Shown here: positions 51,365 to 61,718 of the stretch, in pieces
Layout: each line of letters opens with the position of its first letter
How positions within the stretch are numbered: the stretch's first letter is position 1
NCBI GenBank assembly: GCA_031963045.1
Contig: JASSUK010000010.1
Location: forward strand, 1 to 64,000
DNA length: 64,000 nt
From: JASSUD01 sp031963045
Lineage (GTDB): Bacteria > Pseudomonadota > Gammaproteobacteria > Burkholderiales > Burkholderiaceae
Direction of reading: 5' to 3'
Program-made: the position numbers and the translations under genes
The notes under the pieces: generated by a model
What the model was told of the DNA's origin: nothing
The model's database searches: none
The model's input: the letters and a program-made list of their open reading frames with translations, nothing else

Positions 51365-51418
51365 AAGGAGTCTCCAAAAGGCGGTTTTTCTGAATGCTTT
51401 GATTTACAGTTTGCCGCC

Positions 51419-54400
51419 TTATAGATGGGGTCTACTCTTTGGCTTTCTGGCAAGCTCCGCGACCTTTGCGCCAAAGGTCCCCCCCTCAACTCCCACCGTA
51501 CTACCATCTTTCGCCGTGTAGCGAACACAAACAATAACGTCGGTTAAAGATGCAAGGAGTGCTTGCTGCGCTTCATCCGTGTGCTCAGGAAAAGTAAGCG
51601 TCCAGCTCGATACCGCACCCGTGCCTTCAAAGGGGAGATAACGTTCATCGCCAAAATTCAAGGAGAACAGGCCACTATCATCTATCCCAGTGGACAAGGC
51701 GATTTGCTGGCTTGCTCGTAGGTTGGATTTGATGGCAGTCGATGAGATCAGCCACTGATCGAGAAGCTGCGTAACTGCATCAACATCCGGCTTCACGATC
51801 ACATGGCTGTCTGTTTGCGTCAGGATAGCCCGCACATCTTGGTAAGGACCTATCACAGCCGGTAACGACACACTGACGGTGATGATCTGCCGTAAATAAT
51901 GCCCGGGATACCGTCGATCAAAATCCCGTTCGGTTAGATCGAAGGTGAGCACTCCTTCTTCTTTCAGGCCATTCAATTTGGATGCCCAATCCTCATTTTT
52001 AGACTCAAACAATTGCTTAAGCGAAACGGTATGCACAATCTCAAGTCTGCGTTCATTGCGGGTCAAATAAGCCTGATCCATACGGTGCAAGGCTAACTTC
52101 AACGTTTCCCCCGCTAGCAGACCTCGATACAGATCTTGCCACGCACCCGGCTGAATAAAGCTGGGCGTTTCATACTCACCCATTTCATAGCGCCAAGCAG
52201 CCTCACTTAATAAGCACAGGGAAGTAACTGCGTCATAGGCTTGAAAATACAATGCGGAGAGTTGTCCAGCCATCCATTGATAGAGCGACTCCGCCGTAAA
52301 CCGGCTCGTGAGAAAAGCATAATTGGCTTGAAGATGGGTTTGCTGCGCTTTAATCTGTGCCTTCTGTTTTTTAAACAGCTCCAGCTGCTGTTTCTGTGCG
52401 GCGATTTGCTGATCGATCTGCTTGACTTCAGAAGTGGCCAATTCAGACTGTAGCTTCCATTCTTCCGCGCGGCGTCGATACTGCTCTGAAATCTCCATCT
52501 GGTTAGCCAGCAGCGAAATAACCTCCGATTCACAGAGCAGTCCATCCGCTGCGGCGTAGAAAGGCCCGGCAAAATCTGAGCCCCCTGTGGCTGTCCCATA
52601 AATATTAGGGACCATCGAGGCGACAGCGCCCGCCGTCCGCAGTGCCGGTGCACCGGCCGCGATTCCAGATGCGGTTCCCCGTAAGACCCTCACTTGATCC
52701 TCAGCTGCCGACGTATACTCGTTCGACAGCTTTTGATAGTAAGACTCACGGGTCGCGGCGGACTCCTTACTAAGTTTGAGCCCTTCCAGCGTCTTTTTTC
52801 CCATGTCAATGGTCAAATCCTGCATCTCTAACGTCAAGCCCAGAAGTTCTCCCTGTTGCACGTGTTGGAGACGCTCCAGCTCAGCTGCGTCCTTACGCTC
52901 CAGTGTGCTTTGCAGCGCATTGCCAAATTGGATGAGCATCTCCACGGCGTTCAGGGCTTTGCCCATCATTGCTGTAAAACGTAGTGGGGGAATCTGTAGC
53001 GTGGACATTGACCTTGCCCCCCCAGATCCTCCACGGCCCCGTGCAGCCAGCAATTCAAGAGGGTTGAGAGGCGCCTCAAACAGCGGGGGGTTCCAGAATT
53101 TGCCATCCAAGGTTAAGCTGTGACGCAGGTTATAGAGGCGATTGTCGACCTTCTGCCAGTAATCATGTAGCGCTTTGTTTAAAGGCAGTGAAAATATCCC
53201 GCTTACCGATGTTTCGCAGGGTGCATGACTTTCCACAAGTGTCTTCAGGGTTTTAGGTTCCCATTTCCGTGCCACTTTTGTCATCGGTGCTTGCCCCAGC
53301 AGTGCGCGGGCTTGCAGATACCACTGCTTGGCTTCGCTCAGTGCTTCTCGCGTCAGCTCCCGATAACATGCGTCGCCTTGATCCAGTAGATTTTTGATAT
53401 AGGCGAAAAAAACGGCCTTGCGATAGTGGACCGGGTGCACCATGGCCAATTCATCTGGGTCTACTGCGCCGGGGGCAATCATCTCTGCATCAGCGCCATC
53501 CACACCCTCTAAAAGCCCTTGCATACGCCAATAATCGCCATGTATATCCGAAGGTAAAAAGAGATAGTGCAACCACCGCATGGCATCAGCAAAGCGCTGT
53601 TCTAGGTTCAAGCGGTGAGCGACTAGTAGAGGCATGTGAAAAAATAATTCCCAGAAATACAGGCCATTGGCGCCGTGAAAGTCCATCTTCACAGCCTCCC
53701 CATCTGCCTTCAACCCTGGCTCTAAAATTTCTCCCTGTGTCGTCCAATTAAGTACTGCATCAATACCTATATTGGCTTTTTTAACCAACTTCTTGGCAAA
53801 AAGCGTATTGAGTCGAATAGGCAGATATTTCATTCCATCGGGGAATTGCAAATATTGGGCAAATTCAGATTTTGAGTGTATATGTTCTGTTGAATGAATA
53901 GTTAAGTATTGAGTATAACTTTTAGGTGGCACTAAGCAGAGTCGCAATGTTTGAATTTGACTTTTGCTAAAGCCTATTGAAGTAGTAATTTCAATATTGA
54001 AATATTCTTTTTTTTGATTAAGAGACGTTATATCAAACTTTATCGTATTATTACGTAGGATATTATTTTCAGAACATAGTGAATTCCCATGGCGATTCCC
54101 CTTATTATCCTTGATCTCTATCGTAATATGCGAAGCCTTGTGGCGAAAAAGAAGATCGTTTCTGGACAGTGGCTCTACCTTTACCTCAAGCTTTTTGGCA
54201 TTGGACTCTCCAACCACTTTAGCTGTAAAATGCATCCGTGGAGAAATATTTTTCGCTTCTTCAAGTATTACGCCCCAACGCTCACTAGAATTATGCCCTT
54301 GCATGACAATTTTAGCGCCTTGTGCTCCTCGTTCTTCTGCCGCGGTTTCTATTTCTTTTTCTCTGAGTGTTTTTAGCTCATCTAATAATGCTTTAGCTTT

Positions 54401-55798
54401 TTCTTTCCCCACTACTTGGCCTAGATCAACTAGTCCATCTAGTATGTTTTTTATGTCTCCTTTTTCTAGTGCTTTTCTTAATTTTTTTATTGTTTCTCCT
54501 TCTTCTTGTTTTAGTCCTTTCAGTTTATTTAATTCTTTTACTGCTTTTAGTGCTTCTTGTTTTTTTTGTGCTGTTAGTATTTTTAGTCTTTTTTGTGCTT
54601 CTAATGTTTTTAGCGCTTCTTGAGCCTGTTCCCCCAGCTTGGACAAGTCAAATATTTCATCTTTGGTCGAAATATCATTGAGCAGCGCATCATATTTATA
54701 AACATTGCTTTGACCAACAGCATTGGTATCCAAGCCCACCAGCAGATGTAGCTCTTCTTTTTCTTGATCTACATCCACATATGCACTGAAGTACACTACT
54801 TGTTCATCTGCGGGAAGATTTTTGAGCTCCAGGGGCACGCTCCAGGTATCATCGAAGCGCTTAAAGGCTAGCTTTATAAGTGTGCCAGACTGCCGCCGGA
54901 TTGGATTATCCAAAACCAACTGTGTCTTGCTGCCGTCTGATGCGCTAAAGATCGCTTCCTGACCAGTGGCTGACTCCATGCCTTCTTGTTCTGCCGATTC
55001 ACACCATGCAATGTAGAGCCGCCCATTCATAAAAACAGGGCACACTAAACTATCCATCGCATTCCCCACCGCTGCATCGACGGGTTTCCATTCGCTCCAG
55101 GCCGTTGGGAAAAATGTTTTCCCTTCATTTTCGTCTGGGTGTTTTGCCAGATTCAACGAGCGCCAATAATATTTGTGTGGCTTGTTTTTCGTTCGACCGA
55201 TGAAATAAACCATCTGCTCTATTCGCGCCTGATAGCCACTGACCACTTCCAAATTGCTGATTTCTTCAAAGCCATTCAAATAGTCTAAGACCGCGCTCTG
55301 GGCTTCATCCTTATTGATACGCCCCTGATTCAAACAGGTTTCTAATTTCTTGAACAGCGTGGTTTTCGACTTGCGCAGCGTGGGGTTCAGATAATTTTCT
55401 GGATAAGCTTCGAGTGCGCGGTTGCCTGCCCAGACCGCATAGTGACTATCGTTGTCTTGCCATCGACGCACCTCATCGGGCATGGCCTTGGCATGCGGCT
55501 CACGGCACTGAACAAGGCGATTAAGATAAAGTTGCAAGCTTGCTACGCCTTCAGCGACCTTGCTCGTGCGCACGCTATTCGAGACTAATGGATCAATCAG
55601 CAGATACTCATATAAATCTTCTGCGGTGTGGATTTTTTCTATCAGCGTGGGCTTTTTTTGGTGGGACTGGTTAGACTTTCCTTCGTAGCCCTTGCCAGTC
55701 GTCTTTTCTGCTGGGATCACATGTCCGAGGTAAAAGTCAACGAGTGCATCGCGTTTAGCTTCATTCAGTTCAGCTTCAATAGAGGTAGAGGTATTCAT
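51419..55798 (-). CDS. Tc toxin component A, C-terminal half (TcaB-like)
   Basis: A 1459-residue protein equal to the C-terminal, pore-forming part of TcA. An N-terminal neuraminidase-like/ABC-toxin region (DEVRRWQDNDSHYAVWAGNR, YYWRSLNLAKH) and the hallmark C-terminus (YQWMAGQLSALYFQAYDAV, FIQPGAWQDLYRGLLAGETL, RRLEIVHTVSL) are clear; a glycine-rich segment ARGRGGSGG lies near 920. TcA forms a pentameric syringe that injects the TcC toxin. Unlike relatives, residues about 385-500 are an AT-rich, Lys/Glu/Leu-rich insertion predicted as coiled coil (ALKTLEAQKRLKILTAQKK). The split into two genes resembles Photorhabdus tcaA/tcaB. Confidence 0.9.
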   Translation of the reverse strand: MNTSTSIEAELNEAKRDALVDFYLGHVIPAEKTTGKGYEGKSNQSHQKKPTLIEKIHTAEDLYEYLLIDPLVSNSVRTSKVAEGVASLQLYLNRLVQCREPHAKAMPDEVRRWQDNDSHYAVWAGNRALEAYPENYLNPTLRKSKTTLFKKLETCLNQGRINKDEAQSAVLDYLNGFEEISNLEVVSGYQARIEQMVYFIGRTKNKPHKYYWRSLNLAKHPDENEGKTFFPTAWSEWKPVDAAVGNAMDSLVCPVFMNGRLYIAWCESAEQEGMESATGQEAIFSASDGSKTQLVLDNPIRRQSGTLIKLAFKRFDDTWSVPLELKNLPADEQVVYFSAYVDVDQEKEELHLLVGLDTNAVGQSNVYKYDALLNDISTKDEIFDLSKLGEQAQEALKTLEAQKRLKILTAQKKQEALKAVKELNKLKGLKQEEGETIKKLRKALEKGDIKNILDGLVDLGQVVGKEKAKALLDELKTLREKEIETAAEERGAQGAKIVMQGHNSSERWGVILEEAKNISPRMHFTAKVVGESNAKKLEVKVEPLSRNDLLFRHKASHITIEIKDNKGNRHGNSLCSENNILRNNTIKFDITSLNQKKEYFNIEITTSIGFSKSQIQTLRLCLVPPKSYTQYLTIHSTEHIHSKSEFAQYLQFPDGMKYLPIRLNTLFAKKLVKKANIGIDAVLNWTTQGEILEPGLKADGEAVKMDFHGANGLYFWELFFHMPLLVAHRLNLEQRFADAMRWLHYLFLPSDIHGDYWRMQGLLEGVDGADAEMIAPGAVDPDELAMVHPVHYRKAVFFAYIKNLLDQGDACYRELTREALSEAKQWYLQARALLGQAPMTKVARKWEPKTLKTLVESHAPCETSVSGIFSLPLNKALHDYWQKVDNRLYNLRHSLTLDGKFWNPPLFEAPLNPLELLAARGRGGSGGARSMSTLQIPPLRFTAMMGKALNAVEMLIQFGNALQSTLERKDAAELERLQHVQQGELLGLTLEMQDLTIDMGKKTLEGLKLSKESAATRESYYQKLSNEYTSAAEDQVRVLRGTASGIAAGAPALRTAGAVASMVPNIYGTATGGSDFAGPFYAAADGLLCESEVISLLANQMEISEQYRRRAEEWKLQSELATSEVKQIDQQIAAQKQQLELFKKQKAQIKAQQTHLQANYAFLTSRFTAESLYQWMAGQLSALYFQAYDAVTSLCLLSEAAWRYEMGEYETPSFIQPGAWQDLYRGLLAGETLKLALHRMDQAYLTRNERRLEIVHTVSLKQLFESKNEDWASKLNGLKEEGVLTFDLTERDFDRRYPGHYLRQIITVSVSLPAVIGPYQDVRAILTQTDSHVIVKPDVDAVTQLLDQWLISSTAIKSNLRASQQIALSTGIDDSGLFSLNFGDERYLPFEGTGAVSSWTLTFPEHTDEAQQALLASLTDVIVCVRYTAKDGSTVGVEGGTFGAKVAELARKPKSRPHL

Positions 55799-55859
55799 AA
55801 TAGGATATCTTTGAAAGCAATGTGGGTATCAGGGAGTTTGTTTAGCAAGTGTTCGGACC

Positions 55860-58800
55860 CTACGTTGCCGGGGCTGCAACGCCACGCGCTGCGGCGCTCA
55901 TCACTGCTTGCCCTACGGCTTGCCACTCAGAGAATTCCGTCGCCTCAGGGAGCTTGGCAGCCTTTAACAGCGATGCGACTGAGAGCCCGGTTTGGCGCGA
56001 TAAGGCGTGTAAACGCATAAGCCAATCTAAGTGATCAAGAGGGCTGTCCCCTTGGTTGTCAAATTTCTCCACTGCTGTTTTTACTTCCGACTTCTCCCAG
56101 CTGAACACATCCGCTAGCAATGTATGGCTACCCTCTGTATGAATTTGACCAACAGCGTTGAAGTGCTGCAGGTAATCGAGCGCTTTTGCCTCATCCTTCG
56201 CATTGGACGACAGAAAATCAGCGTAGCGACTCAATCGATAAACGTCTTGGACGGTTAAGTCAGTATGGTCCGTCCATTCTGACTTCGTCATCAAAGTCTC
56301 CAAGGCCGTGGCATTGAGCTTGAATTTTTTGACGACATCGACATGACAATCCAAGGCATATACCAGTCGAAGGCAGTCATCTGAAATCTTGTCTGGAGCA
56401 TCTTTTTCTAAATCAAGCATCATGCTGGCAAATTTCTGCCAATCAAAATGTAGCCATTGCAGAATGGCACGCAAGCTCTCCAGCGGAAGGTCATATAGCT
56501 GACTCAGGATGCTCGCCATTGCATTTAATTGCGCAGCGTGCGCTTGGGAAATAATTTGGAGGAGTTGTTTTCGGGCCGAATCAGGAATTTTTTCGAAAAA
56601 ATCATTTTTTGCCTCGATACCTTCGTTTTTTAGCTTTTCCAATAGCTTATTATGGATTTTATTTAAATAAAATATTTCTTTTTTTAATTCATTTATTTCT
56701 ATAGAAAGCGATGTGAATTTTAATTTATACAGAGATCTAGTTTCCTCATTTGATTCAAAAAAACCTAAATCTATTAATTTTTTATTTTCCTCACCTTCCT
56801 TTTCTGCTAATTTCGTAAGATCATCCCTCTGCGATTGAGTCATCTCAGATGTATTTATATTTTCCTGAATTTCCATCTTCTTTGTAGAAATTGCCCCTTT
56901 TCTCAATAAAATTGGGTCAAGTTTTCGACCTGTATCTTGTAGACTCTGATATTTTTCCTCACGATTTTTTAGAAGATCTCTCTTTTCCTGAAGATGTTTT
57001 TCTTCCTTATCTTCCTCTTTCAGAAGACACATCTCTTCATTTTTAAATTCTATTAAATACTTGAGAGGCGTAATCGCAGTGACAACCCCATTTTTATCAA
57101 AAAAATGCGATAAAAATGTTAAATTATCAACAGGTTTAGTAAGCTCAGCAAGGCTAGCTTCGCTAAGCAACCAAGGCTGAATCGCCTGTTTGAGAGGATA
57201 TAGCCGTTTGAGCAAAGTTCCTTTATCCACGAGCAACGGGATTGAGGTGGTGCACCATGACACGATCTGGGCCACAGAGAGTTTGTGGGCTTTTAACCAA
57301 TGCACGGCGGATTCGAATGCCAAAATAACGTCTAGAATGTCCTTGTTTTCGCCCGTCGACTCTTGTGTAATGGTTGGGTTGCAAAGAACCTTTATATAGG
57401 TATCTGACCCTTTATCCATCAAGCGCAGCAGCGCTAACCCATCTTCTACACTCAAGCCAAATAGTCGAGGGATTTTGACCAGGCGATACAGCGCTGAAAT
57501 GGCAGGTAGTGAGCACGTGAGTTTGCCGTTAGCAGACTTTATAAACGCTGCAAGCTGAGCAAAAATCGCCTCTGAAACCCCCAAGCCCGCGCGCAGGTGC
57601 TGCACGATCTGGCTATGCGCTTCATCCACCTCAAAAGGCTTATCATCAATTTGCATCGATGTGCCTCCACCTGTGGCATGGAACAGGCAATCCAGCAAAG
57701 AGGTGGCATGGTCACAAGCGTACGGTGAAATCTCATGAATCAACGCGGCAAACTCGTCTGTTTTCAGCCCGTATTCACGCTGCAAATGACGGAATAAGCC
57801 TAGGCCGCGCAGCATGCCATCATTAAATGTCTCCACTTGATGCCCACCGTTTGACGCACGCGCCAAAGCAGCGATCAGCCAGTCCAACTGATCGTAGGGC
57901 AACGCCAGCCAACACTGGAGTCGAATGAAACGGTTCAGACGAGCAAAGGCTGCTTGGGTTCCGGTTAGCTTACCTTGTCTATCAATGGTAGGAGTACCTT
58001 TAGCCTTGCCTTGATTCAAGTAGATGGCGCCGTATTTATGCGGTTCAACTCCATTTTTTGGTTGTGTGGAAGAATCTACTATTTTTGAGGAGTGTGTTGC
58101 TGCATAAACATCCTTTGCAAGAAGCTGATCAAGTTCGCTACGCTGCAGTGCTGTCGCTTGGCAAAATTTTTCTGTTTTTACCTCAAAAGTTGTGCCATCT
58201 CCGATCTTGCTAAATAACGACGGCCCGTAATTCGATTCGAGATAATTGTTCGCATCAGATGTTTCAGTAAGAATCCTTTGCTGTTCCGGACTCAATTCCA
58301 CATATGCCCTCAGTGCAGCACGTGCCTCCTTGCAGCCAATAGCTCCACCGATAAACCCAACTGATTGTTGGCTGGTTTGGCGAATTACAGTGCCAAGACT
58401 GGTTTTGGCCTCTCTCAAGCCAAGAGTGATTTGATTAAACGGCAGGTGAAACGGCAAGCTAAAAGGATAACGAGTGGTAGATAACTTTTTATCAAGATCC
58501 ACCATATTTGTCTTTTTGATTGCCTTCAAAGCTGATTGACTCAAAATGTCATTAACAAGCTCAACGGTCGGCATTTCCTTTTCTACCGCCACATCATCCA
58601 CTAGAAGCGCGGCCAAATCGGGTCTGCGCTGCTCAAGGTTTTCGCTTGTAATGTTATTTTCACTTTCTATCTGCAAAGCAAACGCATACAAATTCGCTAG
58701 ATACGCTACGTGCGAATCCCACGCTTCCAAGCTACCAGGTGCAGCGCGGTCAGCCCATTTCTCATGGAATAAACCCAGATAAGTCGGATGATCCTCACTT

Positions 58801-59006
58801 TCTTGTGGCGGGGTGTCATGCAACGCTTCGTTAATCCGCTTCCGTTTTTGTTTAGTTACTTCGATGACTGCTTTTTTATAGATTTGGAGAGCATCCTTTC
58901 CACCTTCATTACTTCCATAACGCTCCAAAAATCGATCCTGTGTATACGCTGCGATTTCAAAGTTATCAGTCGGCAGTTTAGGAAGAGCAGAAGAAGCATT
59001 AGCCAT
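55860..59006 (-). CDS. Tc toxin component A, N-terminal half (TcaA-like, VRP1)
   Basis: A 1048-residue shell part of TcA, first gene of the toxin operon. VRP1-type segments are visible: FIRLQCWLALPYDQLDWLIAAL, SALYRLVKIPRLFGLSVEDG, DHLDWLMRLHALSRQTGLSV near the end. AAAGGA lies 8 bases before ATG 59006. Residues about 648-808 are an AT-rich coiled-coil insertion (KEEDKEEKHLQEKRDLLKNR and following), unlike the flanking GC-richer sequence. TcA, TcB and both TcC genes run in one direction with gaps under 65 bases until TcC-2, so one operon is likely. The promoter should lie in the 940-base gap beyond 59006. Confidence 0.87.
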   Translation of the reverse strand: MANASSALPKLPTDNFEIAAYTQDRFLERYGSNEGGKDALQIYKKAVIEVTKQKRKRINEALHDTPPQESEDHPTYLGLFHEKWADRAAPGSLEAWDSHVAYLANLYAFALQIESENNITSENLEQRRPDLAALLVDDVAVEKEMPTVELVNDILSQSALKAIKKTNMVDLDKKLSTTRYPFSLPFHLPFNQITLGLREAKTSLGTVIRQTSQQSVGFIGGAIGCKEARAALRAYVELSPEQQRILTETSDANNYLESNYGPSLFSKIGDGTTFEVKTEKFCQATALQRSELDQLLAKDVYAATHSSKIVDSSTQPKNGVEPHKYGAIYLNQGKAKGTPTIDRQGKLTGTQAAFARLNRFIRLQCWLALPYDQLDWLIAALARASNGGHQVETFNDGMLRGLGLFRHLQREYGLKTDEFAALIHEISPYACDHATSLLDCLFHATGGGTSMQIDDKPFEVDEAHSQIVQHLRAGLGVSEAIFAQLAAFIKSANGKLTCSLPAISALYRLVKIPRLFGLSVEDGLALLRLMDKGSDTYIKVLCNPTITQESTGENKDILDVILAFESAVHWLKAHKLSVAQIVSWCTTSIPLLVDKGTLLKRLYPLKQAIQPWLLSEASLAELTKPVDNLTFLSHFFDKNGVVTAITPLKYLIEFKNEEMCLLKEEDKEEKHLQEKRDLLKNREEKYQSLQDTGRKLDPILLRKGAISTKKMEIQENINTSEMTQSQRDDLTKLAEKEGEENKKLIDLGFFESNEETRSLYKLKFTSLSIEINELKKEIFYLNKIHNKLLEKLKNEGIEAKNDFFEKIPDSARKQLLQIISQAHAAQLNAMASILSQLYDLPLESLRAILQWLHFDWQKFASMMLDLEKDAPDKISDDCLRLVYALDCHVDVVKKFKLNATALETLMTKSEWTDHTDLTVQDVYRLSRYADFLSSNAKDEAKALDYLQHFNAVGQIHTEGSHTLLADVFSWEKSEVKTAVEKFDNQGDSPLDHLDWLMRLHALSRQTGLSVASLLKAAKLPEATEFSEWQAVGQAVMSAAARGVAAPAT

Positions 59007-59948
59007 TGAGTGGTCCTTTAGAACGAAACAAAATAGAGCTACCCTTTTGCTAACCGGTATATAAGCGGAGCAGCAAAAGAACTATCATCGAGGCCATCCA
59101 ATCTTCACAGATTAGACGGTATATATTTGAATAAAAAACACGCCATACCAGGTCAGCCCAAAGTAGGCAAAGTCATACCATCAGCCTGCTGGATTTATTC
59201 GGCGTGACGATATATAGGGAAGTAAGGGGGGGATAAGAAAAACGAGATAAGCACGCAGATAACCTGTGCACGTAGGTAATAATTTTTTGCAATAACTTGG
59301 TACATTAAATTCCATCATGACAGCGCCATTCTCCATTTTTTTCTTTTCTCCGCAGTACTGAAATGCGTTTAAAAAATCTTACTTTTATGAATTTACGCAT
59401 TCAAACACAAGAGCAAAATTAATTTAGTCAGGCCATCAACCTAATTTGATGGAGATGGCAAAAAAATCCATCCGGTACACGGTAAAAAAATTTGATGGCG
59501 CTAACTTAGTTGGGAGGACGTTATGGTATTTTTGTCACTCAAAGGAAGGTAGTAATAGGCACCCATCCAAGCTATCTCTTGTTGTTTTTCCGGCTAAAAA
59601 TACGGCCCACAACTGAGAGCAAGTGCCGGCGGCCTGCAATGACTCGTTTGCCATGCGAGCCATTGCAGGCGCACGCAGAGGCGCTATAAAAAAGTAAAGA
59701 GGGAGGCAATATAAGTGTGAAATCAAGCTGAGATAATCAGGTGATCGGCGAAAAATACAAATTTGCAAGATTTATTGCTAAGATCTTATTTTTTAAGGTT
59801 GCTTCTTGCAAATGAATACCAACGCCTAAAGAAGTGCAGCATCCGTTATTCAAGCTCTCCAAAGAGCTTCTCTTAAACCATCCTCTGCCACCGCACAATA
59901 ATTTATCTAGGTGTTTTATTTTCTCGTATAAACCGTGCAGCTTATAAA
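59007..59948. promoter_or_regulatory. 942-base region upstream of the Tc operon
   Basis: AT-rich region expected to carry the Tc operon promoter and regulatory sites. A hairpin with arms CCTGCAATG.CTCG (59633-59646) and CGAGC.CATTGCAGG (59656-59669) and a smaller one at 59852-59869 (AAGCTCT/AGAGCTT) are visible. A 77-codon minus frame at 59535-59768 has no recognisable domain and spans the hairpin, so I leave it out. No regulator gene is present. Confidence 0.45.
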
Positions 59949-61571
59949 TTATCGAAAATAGCCAGCCATATCTGGCAAGGTTAGAATTTCTGAAGGCAGA
60001 ACAATATCGCGCATTGCTCCCCGCGCGGAAACACTTACGCCATCTCGATGTGAATTGAGGCCATAGTTCAAGGTTTCTTCTTTCTCATCCATTTCAACCT
60101 GCCCCATGAGTTCGGCCATCATCTTCGCTGCTGCGCCATCGGTAACTCGTAGCAATAGCTTGGTTTGGCAGTTTGAAATGATAGTCTTCGCTATATCACG
60201 CCAATATGTCGCGTAGAACTGTGGCAGGTCTTGCATACCCAATGCAAAGCACAAGCCATATTTGCGCGTATTTGTTACCGCCAATTTCAGAATCTCGAGT
60301 TTTTGCAGCGTCAGCAATTCATCGAGGATAAACCAAAGGCGTTCTTTGTGGATGGGTTCTAAATCGAGCACAGCTTTAATCGCAATATCGACCCATAGCG
60401 AAAGCACAGGCTTTAAGGCCTCACGTACCGATTCGCGAGCTGTAATAAACATCCAAGAATCGCCCTCTTCCTGTATCCATTGCCGAATCGAAAAGGGCTC
60501 TCCTTCATCGTGCAAAAAGCGAAAAGACTCTAGCTGGTTTTGTACCGTCATCTTAATAGACATGCCTGTACGCTCGGTCAGTGGGTCTACATAAGTGGCG
60601 CCTAAAGTGCCTTGCAAAAGCGTATACATTTCTTGCAAATTACTGTTGGCAATGGCCTTATACAAGTCTTGGTTAGTGCGCTGCCCCTTCTCTCCTAAAA
60701 CACGAAAGACTTCTTTAAGCGCCATACGCCCTGCTTTTGCCCAAAATGGATCTGCTTCAGCCGGGTCAGGAATTAAGCCATTAGCGATATTGTCGAAATA
60801 ATAGTCTTTGGCCACTTCATGCCAGATATTCCAATTTGGGCTTCTGGCATCTAGTGGATTCATTAAAATATCTTTGCCTTCTCGATAGAAAGCCTGCGTG
60901 TATTCTCCGGTAGGGTCATACACAATCATGCGCTTTCCGCATGCGCGGATTTGTTTCATCAGCGCAAAAAACTGTTGGGATTTGCCAGTACCGGGTGCGC
61001 CACAAAATAAGGTGTGGAGTGTTTCAGAGCTGCGGCGCGTAGGAATACTTGAAATAAGATAATCGCTTGCATCCGAACGCGATCTTAGTAATTTCGCTAA
61101 CTCGTGGCCTTCGACCAACTGCGCGCCACGCAATCGTTTATCCGCTATTTTTTTCTTGCCATGACGCCACCAATACAAACTGACCATCAATGCACTACCT
61201 ATAGCCATCCACAGGCCCCACAAACCGCCCTTTTTTAGGTTTTGCAGCGCTACCGCCGTTATCCCATTGGTCAGACGCATCACTTTTTCTGCTTCTAGCT
61301 GATAGAGCCTGCCATTGATATTTAGATCTATCTTGTTATCAGACATAAAGAGCGCATCAAGCGTATACGCGAGTGCATGGCGCTCTAATGCATATTTTTC
61401 ATTGCCGGTCGTAGTTTTCCAGAAATACATACCCGTGGTTGCCATACCTGATAGCACAACCACGATAAGAATCGCTTTTATCGCTGCTAGAAAAAATCGG
61501 GCTTGATTCAGCCATAGCTCCGTGCCACGCGAAAAACTGCCTATATTTCCTCGACCTTCCCGTTTCGCCAT
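59949..61571 (-). CDS. traD: TraD-type conjugative coupling protein, probably C-terminally shortened
   Basis: A 540-residue type IV coupling protein that brings the relaxase-DNA complex to the secretion channel. Two N-terminal membrane segments (FFLAAIKAILIVVVLSGMA, GLWMAIGSALMVSLYWW), Walker A GAPGTGKS (191-198), VYDPTGEYTQAFY, Walker B RLWFILDELLTLQ (about 411-423) and FALGMQDLPQFYATY are intact. The protein ends LPDMAGYFR where relatives continue with a further strand and tail, so a short C-terminal loss is likely. It is on the same strand as the mobilization protein at 62850-63236, with the LRR gene between them in the opposite direction. No relaxase gene is in the window. Confidence 0.88.
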   Translation of the reverse strand: MAKREGRGNIGSFSRGTELWLNQARFFLAAIKAILIVVVLSGMATTGMYFWKTTTGNEKYALERHALAYTLDALFMSDNKIDLNINGRLYQLEAEKVMRLTNGITAVALQNLKKGGLWGLWMAIGSALMVSLYWWRHGKKKIADKRLRGAQLVEGHELAKLLRSRSDASDYLISSIPTRRSSETLHTLFCGAPGTGKSQQFFALMKQIRACGKRMIVYDPTGEYTQAFYREGKDILMNPLDARSPNWNIWHEVAKDYYFDNIANGLIPDPAEADPFWAKAGRMALKEVFRVLGEKGQRTNQDLYKAIANSNLQEMYTLLQGTLGATYVDPLTERTGMSIKMTVQNQLESFRFLHDEGEPFSIRQWIQEEGDSWMFITARESVREALKPVLSLWVDIAIKAVLDLEPIHKERLWFILDELLTLQKLEILKLAVTNTRKYGLCFALGMQDLPQFYATYWRDIAKTIISNCQTKLLLRVTDGAAAKMMAELMGQVEMDEKEETLNYGLNSHRDGVSVSARGAMRDIVLPSEILTLPDMAGYFR

Positions 61572-61718
61572 GCCTCATCCCTTTACGTTGTTTGAATGTA
61601 GATTGCACAACACACAACACGATCATCAAAATTGGTTAAAAATCGTAGATACATATGAATAACACTTATCTAGAATGAGTTTGAATCAAAAAAATTCAAA
61701 CTAAAGATAAGGTGAATT

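Noticed and set aside
54469..54681. 70-codon Leu/Val-rich plus frame inside the TcA gene
   Set aside because: It is the complement of the AT-rich Lys/Glu/Leu coiled-coil insertion, not an independent gene.
59535..59768. 77-codon minus frame upstream of the Tc operon
   Set aside because: It spans a strong hairpin, has no recognisable domain and no clear ribosome-binding site.
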